A stretch of DNA of 64,000 nucleotides. It comes from Vesta saturnalis (taxonomy: Eukaryota; Arthropoda; Insecta; Coleoptera; Lampyridae). Made by a program: the position numbers and the translations under genes. The stretch is taken from the NCBI GenBank assembly GCA_036346205.1, contig JARFJB010000978.1:20098-84097 (forward strand). The letters run 5' to 3'. The notes below the pieces were generated by a model, which saw nothing but the letters and a program-made list of their open reading frames with translations, searched no databases and had not been told where the DNA came from. This document shows positions 44,085 to 55,773 of the stretch, piece after piece. Positions within the stretch are counted from its first letter, which is position 1, and every line of letters starts with the position of its first letter.

Positions 44085-47000
44085 ACTGACAAAAATTTTT
44101 AATTTGCATCTTCAGGAGATTACATATTATGGATGAAAACAACTGCGTTCGATCATTACTATAAGGAACGTTGGAAAAGACAGAACAATACTCTTCGATA
44201 AACTTTAAAACAGCTGACGCGATAGTAAATAGCAGGGCCGTTCCAAAATTGTAACAAACGAAATGGAAGGACATAATTTTCGTTAAAAACGCAACCATAG
44301 TATTTAAAAAAAAAGGATTCTTTCCCAGCGAAAAATGTAAACAGGTAGAATTACAAGGCATGAAAGCTCACGCATATCCATGTAGTGATGGTTGACATTT
44401 AAATTTGAACTTTAAGAGTAAAATTAACTGTTGAAGAATATATTTTTAATTTCCTTTAATTTTTCTTCCGTAATGTTTAAAAACATTAATCTTAATTTAA
44501 TTTATAGTAACTCTATAAAGGTGAACAAATGTCTTTCCTTTAAACCAGTGAATCCAGATTGTTTTTAATAATTCCAAGGAAATTTTTTGTTTTTCAGAAT
44601 AGTGCCATCTTATCATCTATGCCCAAGATTTTTAAAATAGTAGGATCAGAGAAAAATAGTTTTATTTATAGTTAGTAGGTCCGAGAAAATGGAATTTTAC
44701 TTTGGGTAGTTATTTCAAAAAAATAATGGGCTCAAGATGTACCATTATCAAAATGGATCGTGATTCAATTTTTAAAACAGTGCAAAACGATGTTTTAAAA
44801 GATTCTCCTTACCTTTTCGATAAACAACCATAGTATGGAGACACTTGTGGTTTAAACTACCAAAATGAGCTGATTGGTTTCTTCGGCATATTTACATTGG
44901 TAATTTTCGGAGAAGTCCATGTATTAAATATCCATCTTAAAGTGACATTTTTTTTTACTATACTCATTGAGGTAAAATTTCTCTCATGATAAAAAATTCT
45001 GGAAGACTTGTTTAAAAGCATTTAACAGCTCCTTTTGTGTTTATCTTTGTTTTAACTGGTCTTTTGGTTTTTCTCGCAACCTTTATGACTCCGTCTCTTT
45101 TATTGTTTTCCATTGTTCATAATTAATGTATTTCTTCATAATCATTATCAATTTTAACTTTTTCATTTTTACATTGCCCACATGGAATAAGCACTTTTCT
45201 TTTACATCCTACAACAATGTTCTTCAGAACTTTTCAGCCGTCTTTTTTGAATTAAATTATTTATTTTCAATTTTTGTTTTTTAAATTAATATTTATTTAC
45301 ATTTGTGTCTCGTTTATTTCTTTTGTACCGTCCAAAAGGTCAATTTACAAAAAGTTTGATAAGATATTTTATTTTGTTCATTTATAAACTTTTTTGTAAT
45401 ATAACAATGTTCATTTAAAATCTTTGCATTTTAATTTTTTGACAGTAATTTTATCTTTTTAAGGACTTAAGTGGTATTATCGTCCCTTTAAAAAATGCAT
45501 AAATGGATTTTAATGCATTTGTGTTTTCTTAGACATTATTGCCTTTTCTTATGACGACATGGAGGTAACATTATGTACTACACTTTTAAACTTTATTTAA
45601 CATACCCTTTTTTCTTAAACCTTCTTCTGTCGTCTTGTTTCAATTTACGATAATTAATTTTTAATTTGTTTTTTCATTGTTTGGCAAACAAAGAGTTTTT
45701 AATTTGGGGGTAACATTTACTTCTACTGTCATTTTTTACTACCTTACGGACTGCTGGCTTTATTTTCTTTTTAGTCGTTTTTTTCATAATGGGTGTAATT
45801 TTACTTTATATTTGTTTTATTTCTTTTTTTTCTCGTGTTAAAGTTTCCTCCAAAACAGAAATTGATCCTTAATTCTTTTTTTCGTCTTTATTTTTTTCAT
45901 CTTTCTATCTACATTACAGTTATTGGCGGTGGTGTAGATGGTGGATTTTTAATCATTCTTGTTTAATCCTGCATCTTGTCTTTCACCTTGTTTACGGGCG
46001 TAATATCGTTTGCTTGTTTTCCATTGAACAGTCGTTTTTCCGGGAGAGACAAGTTTTATTTGTTAGCCTTACACGATGATATTCTTTCCCGTTTTGTTTC
46101 ATATTTAACAATTTTTTTATCCTTTGTCTATTTTTTCTCATTGTTCTTTTTGTTTTTCTTTATATTCTTTTTTCGAGTTTTAGCTTTCCCATTTTCTAAA
46201 TAAAATAATGAACATTCTTAAAACGTTTTTTTCCGTTCGTGCTTGACATTAACTAGCAATTTGGGATATTTCCCTGTTCATTTATTATATACCCGTTAGA
46301 CATTGGTATGGAGGTGAGAATGAACGGAGGTAGAAATCAGAAATTTTTTAAAAAAAACACATTTAAAATATCTAACAGCCTCAAAAATTAATATGTCAAT
46401 CTAAAAGAACTTTTATCGACAAAACAACATAAAAGAACAAACTTTTGATTTTGTAACAGGTTAAAATTAACAGAACAATCACGATATTTTTTCAGTTCAA
46501 TTTATCAACGCATGCAACCGTCCCCAAACCATAAAATACGACTGGATAACAATTTCCTTCCGTTTGGACACTCCAATGGTACCAATGATAAAAAAATTTG
46601 GGTAAATTTAAATTTAATCTTTCGGTGTACGGGACTAACGGATTAATATATTGAGCCAAGTAGTAAATGACAGTTTGTCATTTTTTTTTTAATGTGAAAC
46701 ATTTTGTTATTACCTCGGTTATTACTTTGTATTTTTTCATTTACAAATTTTTAAAAATTATTGTAAATATACAACAAAATTTTAATCCTTTTATTACTAA
46801 TACAACAACATGAGAAACTTTAGACACAATTATAAATATTTTGAATACAAAATGACTGAATGAAAAGTTATATCCCAGAATGAGTAGAACTCTATAGTTC
46901 TTGCACGTGTCTGGACAAATTTTAAATATATTTTGAGAACTCAATGAGGGTTAATAAAAAACTCTAGTTAGTCCTAGTGTCTACAAATTTTAAATATATT

Positions 47001-48939
47001 TTGAGAACTCAACGTGAGGGTTACAAAAATATTACAATCTGGATGGAATTACCCTTATAAGTTTCAATGCATTATTCAGATTTATTTCAATGTACAGTAA
47101 TTGTTGAAGAGTCCATCCATAACAAAAGCTATGAGTTTTTTAGTTTATGTAAAAAGCAAATTTTTACCTGAATCTTTTTCCGAAAATCCTTTTCTGTTTA
47201 AAAATTGAGCTCATGTCATTCCAGTCATTTAAGTTAAACTTATCGTTAATACCTGGTTTCTAGTGTTAAAAATTTAATTTACCTGTTCTTTTGATTAACA
47301 TGTAATATCCAAACAACTCAATTCTTTAATACCTTATATTTTTCTAATTCAATTTAACCAATTTTTAATTTTTGTTTATTTGATATTCTATAGCTTATTA
47401 TTCGACTTGAAAGTGAACTTACAATTTGAACATTTGTTTCATAATTGGTTAATTTATTTTATTTACATAAAGTTAAATGACTGGAAACATACATGTGATG
47501 AAAGTTAAATCACAGGTGTAATATGCATTTTAATTCACAGTTATCCTGTGACACTTTCGTAATTGGTTGATTGGTTCTGATGAGTTTGTTGTAATATTAC
47601 TAATGCAGCTAGATCTGAAACATCTTCAAAATGTCGAATCAAATCTAAAAAGTTTTAGAATACTTTTTTAAACATTTTGAATATCAAAAACGATTTTAAT
47701 TGTTTTTAATATATTAACATTCACTATAAAAAAACTAATTTTTGACTTGATACGTAATAGTTGGATTCAATAATTAATTTAAATTTTCTTTCAATAAAGC
47801 TTAAAAAAAGTTTATCTGACGTTTGAAATTAAAATTTTCAGAAATCGACATTTTGTTTCCTTTAATATATTACTTTGGTATATTTTGTTCAATTTTGACA
47901 ATGTATCAATTATTCAAATCGTAATTAAATTTAATTCTTCTTTGTCTTAAAGTAATAATTGTATTTGGATTTACCCTAATTCGCAGAAATTGGATTACTT
48001 TCTTCAGTTATTTTTGTAACCTCGTAATACATTTTGAAGTTTCGTTAAAACGCCAATTATTAGTCTGTAGCGGTATTTGATCGGTATGTTCTTTAAAAAT
48101 GTCTTGTAACACATTGATGCAATTTCTTTTGCTCAACTCACAATTTTTTCTATTTCCAATAAATTTGGAATCGATTTTTCTTTTTTCTAATATAACAGAT
48201 CTCGAAAAAGTACTGTTTTTTCTTTTTTCAGGAACTATAAATATTCTGTAAATGTTTTTCCGTCGGTTTTACTATTTAAAATTACTCATAATGAATGCTT
48301 TAGTTTTTAAAAAATGTAAACCTTTTAACAATTAACTTTTATGGATTATCGATAACTGAAGGGTAAGGTATACTGACTATACATGTTCAAACGTTAAAAA
48401 AAAATTACTTAATTAAGAATGTAAACCATATTCTAATAAGAATTTTTTTTTAAAAAACTAGAATTAAATAGGGACATGGTAAGTATTTTTTTTAATTTTT
48501 TCTAATTTCCTTTTTTCCCAAATTTCCTATAAACATTTTTTTATATATCTGGTTTATTTATAAATAAAATATTCATTTTGTTAAATTTAATTTACCCAAC
48601 ATAATTGAGGTTTTACATTTTAGCAAGATTGTTTTGTGTTAGTAATTTTTTTATTAATATCGAATGTAATTTTAATATAAATTTCCTGTATATTTTTACA
48701 GAAATTTTTAACATTTTCAACTTTTTGTTAAAAAAGGTAGACTTTATAATTGAAATATTTTATTGAAATTTTAATACATTTAAAAATGAAACAATTTTGT
48801 ACAAGTAATTTTTTTTTCAATTTAATATCTTTTTAGAAAAAGACAAATTCAGGTATTTACTTGTTCAATATAAAACAAAAATGAACCTTGAAAAAAAATT
48901 TGAAATTTTTAATAAATACTGTTTAAAACCAAACAAATT
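44081..48939. other. Long AT-rich noncoding stretch
   Basis: No recognisable gene in nearly 5 kb. A 68-bp tandem duplication (TTTTAAATATATTTTGAGAA) lies at 46917-47030. The frames at 44083-44361, 45976-46203 and 46741-46944 are Phe/Leu/Ser-rich and look like AT-rich chance ORFs. Confidence 0.55.
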
Positions 48940-49062
48940 TAGACTAGTAATGAATCTCAAATTAACGCAAAAATGCACTATATAATGTCAACAGGTCAAA
49001 TGGACATTTTGAAAACCAGGCAAAAAAAAAGTTCAGGGCTGGAAACCCATTCTTTACCTATA
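48940..49062 (-). repeat. Inverted copy of element B's left end
   Basis: GGAAACCCATTCTTTACC at 49041-49058 and CTATATAATG near 48974 mirror 12808-12900. TAGTAA follows at 49063-49068. Either the true right terminus of element B or a solo end of another copy. Confidence 0.6.
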
Positions 49063-50685
49063 TAGTAACAATTTAAAGTAATTTACTACTCAATTGTGAT
49101 GGACAAACACCAGATTTGTCCCACAATTACCAGCTAGCTATTATGGTAAGATATTGTTTTTAAAAATAAGGTATTTTCATCAAAATTAATAGTCCTTGGC
49201 TTTTTATCAATTCCTTACAGAATTTTTGAAAAAAATTTATTTTGGATAATTGTAAGAACAGTCTTTTGACAACGCTGCAAAATGTCCGGCTTTAAAATGA
49301 TGTTCAAGCCATGTCAAACAAAAAATAAATCCTGATTATTCCGTGTGCTTCATTCCCTGATTCTAGTTGGGTCAATGCAACTCAAATTGTTAACATTTTT
49401 AGTAACAAATTTCCTTCTACCCATTATTCTTGTAAAAAAACTTTATTTTCGATAAAAAGTTTAAAACGACTAACAATTATTATGATGCTTTAGAGCAAAA
49501 AATAGTTACTGTGATATCATGAACATATTAAAAACGTTTAATGACAATATGGACGAGAAACTTGATTTTCGGAAGGACGAATTTATATAATAATTTACCA
49601 AAAACTTCTGCATTTTAACTGTTTTGAGAAATTTTAGAGAATTGAATTTAGTTAAGAAAAGTGGCCCCAGACTTAGACATATGTGAAGATGAGAAATTAA
49701 TTACGCAAAGGTTTCAAAACAAAACAATAAGATGAAACTAAACGAAAAGGAACAAATAAAAATTATATTAGTGTAAAAAGAATATACGATTTAAAAAAGA
49801 CGATCAAAAATTTTCCAATAAATCTACAGAGCAAGTTTCGCTAAACTTTGCATTAGATAAGATTATGAATTTAAACAGAAGAGGTCATAGGAATTTGAAA
49901 AGATTCAAATTTTAATGAATTTCAAGACAATATCGAAAATATTGACTGAAACAATATTGTTATTTATTTGATATACGAACATTTAGTCAATGAATGCATT
50001 CAGTTAAATTCTACTTACAGACTAAGGGATTGACTCATGCAGAATATTCAAGTAATTTATGAAAAGAAACTTGTCGATGTTTTTCCAATTCTATAAATCA
50101 AACATTTTTTTCCAATCACCAGCTGTATTTCTTTTTAGGATGTTACATAGAAAACAAATATGGACAACGATGGTGAAATAAAAGATTAAATTTTTATCAA
50201 TTCTTTCCATAAACTGTGATTTAACCAAAGAACTACAAACTGATCAAAAAATAATTTGCAGCGTAAAAAATGCAGAAAAGTTACTATTTGAAATGTTTAT
50301 TTTAACGTATTAAAAAAACATTTCTTCAATTTTCGAATGTTTTATTAATTTTATTTTTTTTTTTAGAACGCGACTGGATGCACTTATTACCAAGGCTTGT
50401 TTAAGTTAATTTTTATATTAAAAAATTAAATATCGTTCTTTAACAGTTAGCACGGACATTAAATTTCGATCTCAAGACTAGGATATGCCAAGTCGATTAA
50501 CTATAAAATAGATATTTTATATTTATAATTATTCTGTTTCTTCTTAAAAATTGTAACAAAGCCTCAGTTGTCCGTCCAATAGAATTCACCATTAGTCTTT
50601 ATTCTTGACCTAAGAATTTATTGTTTTTAAAGAATACCTAATTTTATAGTTTATTTATGTTTGATGTTCGTTATGTATATAAAAC
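49063..50685. other. No recognisable gene
   Basis: AT-rich sequence without long ORFs. Confidence 0.55.
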
Positions 50686-50794
50686 TTTTAGTAATACTTC
50701 ACTTCTGATCCATTTGTCACTAGATTTGTCACCAGATCAGAAAAAGTCACCAGAAAAGTCACTAGATTTCAGGTTGGAACATTGCCTATTTCAA

Positions 50795-51450
50795 TTTAAG
50801 TCAAGGCCACGTTGTTGGTAAGGTCCCGCTGGACGGTTAGGTTGGTTAAGTCAAGGTCAAAAATAAAGTTAAGGTAATCAAAATAGTATTCAAGGTCGAA
50901 GACTTACGGTGGTGCCAATTTTATAGTATGCCGATCCTGGACCAGTTCAAGGTCACCCATGTAAATCATGGGGTTTATTTCAAGGTCAGTAGTTTTTTTC
51001 CCTTGTTTTGGGGGAAATTTTGGAGTCACTGCCCTCTTGGTGAAATCGGAAGCTTTTGGAGCTCAAGGTCAAACTTTAAGCAGATTTAAAATGTAGTTGG
51101 TCAAGGTCAAAGCTAAAATAGAAGTTGCAAAATCATAAATCAAAAATAGTTTTGAAGGTTATTGACTTACGGTGGTGTCATATTTCTTAGAAATATAAGG
51201 TAAGTAAGCTAAAAAAAGTTGCAAGGTAATCATAAATCTAAAAATAGTTTTCAAGGTCAAAGGTTATTGACCTACGCTGGTGTCATATTTCTTAGAAATA
51301 TAAAAAGGTCAAGGTGAAAAGCTAAAAATAGAAATTGCAAGGTAATCATAAATCTAAGAATATAATTTTCAAGGTCAAACTTTTTAGGGGGAAATATAAA
51401 TTTTTGGAGCTGATCATCATCATATTATATTTCTAGTCAAGGTCAAAAAG
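50795..51450 (+). promoter_or_regulatory. Array of about ten TCAAGGTCA nuclear-receptor half-sites, left
   Basis: Matches to YCAAGGYCR, the FTZ-F1/NR5A and ERR-type extended half-site, near 50802, 50852, 50891, 50946, 50981, 51063, 51103, 51252, 51372 and 51436, all in the plus orientation. They sit within degenerate 110-bp repeats. Binding is inference; the repeat alone could explain the number. Confidence 0.6.
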
Positions 51451-51544
51451 GTATTTAACAAGTTTAAGCATGTTGTAATATTGGGTTTTCTTATATAAGT
51501 GAGCTGTATGTTGAGATCAGTCTGCAGCACCTTAATTGTTAAAT

Positions 51545-51748
51545 ATGGAATTAACAGGGTTAAATCAAAGCACCTATTGCAAACCCTTTAAAAATTGCGA
51601 GCTCGATATATCGAGAAAGTATAAAGTAATGAATATGGATATAATTAATACAAGTAGAACGTTAGTGATAGAAACGGGTGATTTTAAATTGTATTGCCGG
51701 AACGCTTTTTGTGTATTTCAAAAGAAGAAACACGAATTGAAAATTTAA
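51545..51748 (+). pseudogene. OB-like small protein (KYG motif), left arm
   Basis: ATG 51545 starts MELTGLNQSTYCKPFKN. The mirror copy (62467-62673) has the fuller middle, with DIINTKYG then ERIVIETGDF. The pattern KY-x-V-x10-TKYG-x2-IVIET, with an aromatic end, recalls short OB-fold single-strand DNA-binding proteins of such elements (inference). This arm lost the TKYG part through a small deletion near 51655. A paralogue lies in the spacer at 55774. Confidence 0.5.
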
Positions 51749-52079
51749 AACACTCCTAAACATGAAGGATGTGTTTATAAGTAGTTTGGGTGCAGCTGGC
51801 AAAACAACAAACATAACATTTTCTTTTTAGTAGCACCCCACCATATGTAAAATTGAAATACTAGAATTATTTTCTTAAACAGTGTTTAGTCATAATGAAA
51901 TTGTGAGCAAGTAAAGTTGCAAGTAAATAAAATCATTTCTGGAACGATCGAAACTCAGAAGTTCACCGTTATATATGGATACCCCACATCATTGCAGTAA
52001 CAATCTGAATAATAATTTAACATTTTGTTGTTTGCTGTCAAAATAGTGATGGTAGTAGTAGTAAAATGAAAGAAACACG

Positions 52080-52822
52080 ATGAAGGTTATTCTTCTGCTA
52101 AGACTGACTGGACATCATCATTTCAATATAAGGATGAAGTGTATAAACAAGCAGCTGGAATACTTAATCGATTGTACTTATTATAAACTATCGAACGATA
52201 CTCATCATTTAAATTGGATACAGTACACCTCAACCTTGCACCAATGGTGCGTATTGGAAATTGTGATCAAAGCAATAATGTGGTGTTGGATATGAAGGAA
52301 TGGAATGAGCTTCTAAGATGGCATTCGTATGTAGAATTACAATTTTTCCGATCCCAAGAAATTGAAAATGAAATTGATTGGTCAAAAGAAAGAAGAAGAT
52401 ATAATCTATGATCAACATTATGAATCTCTATCTAGTAATCTTGGTATTTATTACAATTGGGAATTAATTAAAGGATATGACAGAATTTTGAAAACTGTTA
52501 TGATAGAAAACTACAAGTGCTGTTCTTGCCATTCAACTCACATAGTATAGAAGAACTATTCAATTTAAAGGATATAGTAAGCTATAGATTGGAATTTCTT
52601 GAATCTTACAATCTGGTGTGTTTTTATGAAAAGTTCATACAGCAAGTTGTTGACTACCGTCGTTTTCGTGAGAAAGAATTCGGTGGTGGTGATGATGATG
52701 ACATTTATAAAGATATTGATGATGTTATAAATGCTAAGTATAATATTAATTCACATAACACTGTATGTTTAATGGAAATTTTGTATTATCGTCCTGCTTA
52801 TCTAATGTATAGCATTTACTGA
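52080..52822 (+). pseudogene. EW-motif protein, left arm
   Basis: Pieces of one gene in three frames. They include EYLIDCTYYKLSNDTHH, VHLNLAPMVRIG, VVLDMKEWNELLRWHSYVEL and DIVSYRLEFLESYN, then an acidic run (GGGDDDDIYKDIDD) and LMEILYYRPAYLMYSIY, ending TGA 52820. The EW block and the C-terminal helix match the layout of the gene at 13373-14044. Length about 240 residues. Frameshifts near 52200, 52400 and 52530. Function unknown; early position near the element end. Confidence 0.5.
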
Positions 52823-52890
52823 ATAAAGAAATAACTATGATTTGTTATTCTCAATTTAGGTATACCCCCTTCTATCCATCCATGTAAACA

Positions 52891-53099
52891 ATGCTAGTTA
52901 AGAAGCGAAAGTGGTGGTGGTTTGACGAATGGTCTAATCAATAAACTTCCGTTTGAATTGCATTTACCTGGTTACCAGTATTGCGGTCCTGGTACAAAGT
53001 TAGAAAAACGACTCGCACACGGTGACCTCGGTATTAATCAATTAGATGCTCAGTGCAAACTTCATGAATATTCAAGTTACCAAGATTTAGAAAGTAGAC

Positions 53100-53105
<6 letters not shown>
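52891..53105 (+). pseudogene. PLA2-domain protein N-terminal part, left arm
   Basis: ATG 52891 (MLVKKRK), frameshift near 52915, then NKLPFELHLPGYQYCGPGTK and LDAQCKLHEY. A one- or two-base loss at the catalytic helix turns the HD pair into HE plus frame change. The reading then hits a (TA)n tract. The C-terminal part of the gene lies 270 bases on (53370-53530). Confidence 0.65.

Positions 53106-53160
<55 letters not shown>
53106..53160. repeat. (TA)n microsatellite inside the PLA2 gene, left arm
   Basis: About 25 TA units. The mirror tract is at 61050-61094. Confidence 0.95.
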
Positions 53161-53174
53161 CCAAAACGGATTTT

Positions 53175-53270
53175 AAACAGGTACCCGTTTACCATGAACA
53201 GGTAGCTGTTGGACAAACAGGTACCGGTTCACCTTGAACAGGTAGGTTTACACTAAACAGATCAGTTAAG
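53175..53270. repeat. AAACAGGTACCTGTTT-type array, left arm, first
   Basis: AAACAGGTACCCGTTT, GAACAGGTAGCTGTT, AAACAGGTACCGGTTC and GAACAGGTAGGTTT follow each other at about 20-bp steps. Mirror at 60955-61035. Confidence 0.8.
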
Positions 53271-53294
53271 ATGGATACATTGAAAACCGAACAA

Positions 53295-53530
53295 CCGCTT
53301 TTAAACAAAATAATAATATTCATGGATCGATGATGATAATGTAGTTTATTTAAAATTTAAATATTAAAACGCTAGGTGAACGAACTGCAGCTTTAAGCAG
53401 TACCATCATGAAAGCAAAAGAACATTGGGAATGGGTGTAAACGTCGATCTAATATGAAGAAGAAGAAAGAATGAAAAGTTTAAGCAATATCTGGTTGAGA
53501 ATGGCGCATTACCAGCTCCGGAACTGTAGG
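53295..53530 (+). pseudogene. Chimeric scrap: integrase end joined to PLA2-gene C-terminus
   Basis: 53315-53350 (ATTCATGGATCGATGATG) repeats the integrase chromodomain end found at 55215. Then LGERTAAL and a broken IMKAKxxxGMG match the basic C-terminal part of the PLA2 protein (LSERTEALAV, MKAKRKLGMG), ending at TAG 53527. The last part (KFKQYLVEN in the mirror) also resembles the end of the OB-like ORF at 55774-56011, pointing to recombination between genes. Confidence 0.5.
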
Positions 53531-53585
53531 AAAGATGACTAATTTAACATTTCTGTAAAAAAAAAAATAATAATAACATATATAT

Positions 53586-53801
53586 CTATGTATAATTGTT
53601 TGGAAATAAATTATATATTTTTTGTTGCAAAAAAAAGTCTTCTATTTTTTGATTAAATGAAGGGTATATCATAATGAAGAGAGCTGCTATTGATGAGACT
53701 AAAAAAATGTAGCGTATAATAATATGGTGTCTGCAGCTATATTGGCTAAGCTCTTCAAGGTTAAAATTTATTGGTATCATATTACAATTCATACAAACCA
53801 A
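53586..53801 (-). CDS. Small possible membrane protein, left arm
   Basis: A 71-codon minus frame with one strongly hydrophobic stretch (IIIRYIFLVSSIAALFIMIY) flanked by polar ends. The mirror copy at 60405-60620 keeps an open frame of the same length despite indels. Two copies of one duplication are weak evidence, so treat it as tentative. Confidence 0.3.
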   Translation of the reverse strand: MVCMNCNMIPINFNLEELSQYSCRHHIIIRYIFLVSSIAALFIMIYPSFNQKIEDFFLQQKIYNLFPNNYT

Positions 53802-54203
53802 TCTTCAAGGTTAAATTTTATTGACAAGGTATTGAGAAGGTATCATATTACAGTTCTTATGTTAGACTCTTCAAGGTTCTTAGGAATAGCAAAATAAGCA
53901 TTCTTAACCAATCACTGACTTTGTGTTTTGTATTGCCCGGGTATCCTCGTGGAGTCTACCCTTCTATATAAGTTTAAATTTTATAATCACATATCATTCG
54001 CCCATCATGTTTTTCTAAAAGTATATATGTTAAAGCACTGTTTTTGCACATTAAAATCGCTTACGTATTTACTATTGTAATAGTGTGTGTAAACCAGAAA
54101 ATCAGTTCTATTTGTTTAAATGTAGCATGTAGAAATACTGCACGATTGCATTAGCGCATATACAACACGCTAACGAAGACAACCAGACAAATATAGAAAA
54201 GTA

Positions 54204-54637
54204 ATGATTGTTATAATTGATGTGCAAGGATTCAAAACAGCAAGAAATATATTTACACCTAAGGAACTAGCGATATATAATGGAGAGCAAATTGCTCATT
54301 ACGTATTCAAGCCTCCATTTCCATGGCACACCTTGGATAGTGAATTTCAAAAAGCAAGCTAATTGGTTAATTCACAACCACCACTTTATCAAGTGGGAAT
54401 ATGGATATACCTCCACGTCTATTCCCCATACTTAGTGATTGCATATCAACAACAGATGAGGTGTACGTTAAAGGACGAGAGAAAGCTGATTTTATTCAAA
54501 AATTTTTAAAACAAAGCATTACGGTGTTTGAAGAACAACATACTTTACCCAAACTTCATCCATGCTGTTTTTTTCATACACAAAACACTTGTCACTGCGC
54601 GTTGGCTCATGTATATCATTTATATGAAAAATTGTAG
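54204..54637 (+). pseudogene. DVQGF-family protein, left arm (most complete copy)
   Basis: ATG 54204 starts MIVIIDVQGFKTARNIFTPK; then KELAIYNGEQIAHYVFKPPF, PWHTLDSEFQ, a frameshift near 54360, and from 54401 VYVKGREKADFIQKFLKQ, HPCCFFHTQNTCHCALAHVY, ending TAG 54635. About 144 residues. The D-x-Q-G start, the KEL strand and the final H-C-A-L helix with Leu/Tyr are what a degenerate DEDDh-type (RNase H fold) nuclease might show; unproven. It is present in elements A, B and C. Confidence 0.6.
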
Positions 54638-54711
54638 TGAAATTCTTAATAAAATTTATTAACTGACATATCTTATTCCATGTATTACCTCAACGCTTTT
54701 ATGAGTATTTC

Positions 54712-54737
54712 AAAGAAGAAGAAGAAGAAGAAGAACT
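54712..54737. repeat. (GAA)n microsatellite, left arm
   Basis: About eight GAA units; mirror (CTT)n at 59478-59501. Confidence 0.9.
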
Positions 54738-54799
54738 AGATAATTTAAAATGTTATCTAAGAATAAACATTTGGATAATGAGAACCTAAACTGCTTTTC

Positions 54800-54956
54800 T
54801 ACCGGAAACAGATATTTCTGAGAAACAGCTACCTGTTTTGAGAAACGGGTACCGGTTTTAGGTCTGTTTTTGAGCTGTTTTCGGAAACCGGGAAAGTTGT
54901 TTTGAGTTGTTTCTGCCTGTTGCTAGAAAATAGGGATTGTTTTGAGCTGACTGCAT
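54800..54956. repeat. AAACAGGTACCTGTTT-type array, left arm, second
   Basis: GAAACAGCTACCTGTTTTGA, GAAACGGGTACCGGTTTTAG, then GAGCTGTTTT and GAGTTGTTTC blocks. Mirror at 59240-59410 and a further copy at 55570-55735. Confidence 0.8.
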
Positions 54957-54997
54957 CAAAGTTTATGCTATTACATTTTCGGTGTTTAAAAAATTTA

Positions 54998-55255
54998 AAA
55001 GAATATTTGATAAAGGTTTATATACCAAATTGGTCTAGTGAACTTTTCAAGATTGTTAAAAGGTAAGGAATCCGGTCACGTACTTACTACAAGACAGAGA
55101 CACCTATTTATAGACAGGAACTGCAAAAGGTTAAATATCCGGATGTGTATTTGGTGGAAAAGGTCATTTGACGTAAAAAGAATAAAGTGTACGTAAAGTG
55201 GTTGGGATTAAAATAATATTCATGGATCGATGATAATGTAGTTTATAAGCATATT
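54998..55255 (+). pseudogene. Integrase C-terminal and chromodomain fragment, left arm
   Basis: Matches 22145-22412 of element B: the FDKGYIPNWSSELFKI block, then the basic chromodomain part. It retains the base missing in B (GTAAAGTGG), while lacking other bases. The catalytic core is absent. Confidence 0.75.
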
Positions 55256-55277
55256 ATTGTAAGGCAATAATTCAATG

Positions 55278-55382
55278 ATGCCGGTAAGAACAACAAGCAC
55301 TTTGGAACACTTAAATTACTGTAGAAAGCATCACTATTGGTTTAATAACGGATATAAATGTTTTGTATAGGTACCGACTAGT
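55278..55382 (+). pseudogene. Zinc-ligand small protein, left arm, disrupted
   Basis: ATG 55278; same protein as 22504-22620 through GYKC, then bases of the C-P-A-C pair are lost and a TAG follows. The mirror copy is intact. Confidence 0.7.
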
Positions 55383-55569
55383 ATGAATATAACTTATTGT
55401 AATATAGTGTGTACTTAAGGAACTAACGTAGAATGTAATTTCTGTAAGAATAATAATAAAAGACCAATTGTAATTTGTATTATTTATTAATAATAAAACA
55501 TACTGATACATAAATATTAGGCCTAAAGTGTTTATGTAGTCCTCAAATGGTCAACCTAAACTGCTTTCA

Positions 55570-55735
55570 GTCTACAGGAAACAGATACCTTCTGAGAAAC
55601 AGCTACCTGTTTTGAGAAACGGGTACCGGTTTTAGGTCTGTTTTGAGCTGTTTTGGAAAACGGGAAAGCTGTTTTGAGCTGTTTCTGCCTGTTGCTAGAA
55701 AAATAGGTATCTGTTTTGAGCTGACTGCATCAAAG
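55570..55735. repeat. AAACAGGTACCTGTTT-type array in the spacer
   Basis: Nearly identical to 54800-54956 (GCTACCTGTTTTGAGAAACG, GGTACCGGTTTTAGGTCTG), so a local direct duplication of the array, ending in the same TGACTGCATCAAAG. Confidence 0.8.
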
Positions 55736-55773
55736 TTTATGCTATTAAACAGGACAGAATTTGTCAAAAATAA

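Larger units (their letters stand above)
50686..55530 (+). repeat. Left arm of giant palindrome (element C)
   Basis: Matches 58660-63535 in inverted order throughout: GATTTGTCACCAGATC (50724) against its mirror near 63480, then all gene remnants in the same order, to TAAATATTAGGCCTAAAGT (55512) against 58663. Differences are mostly short indels with some substitutions; I estimate a few to ten percent by eye. Confidence 0.9.

Noticed and set aside
44083..44361. 92-codon minus ORF
   Set aside because: No recognisable motif, and no copy elsewhere in the window.
45976..46203. Phe-rich plus ORF resembling a membrane protein
   Set aside because: Its composition follows from T-rich DNA with no other gene signal.
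53175..53270. CRISPR-like palindromic repeats
   Set aside because: The near-palindromes are only about 4 bp apart with no distinct spacers or cas genes.
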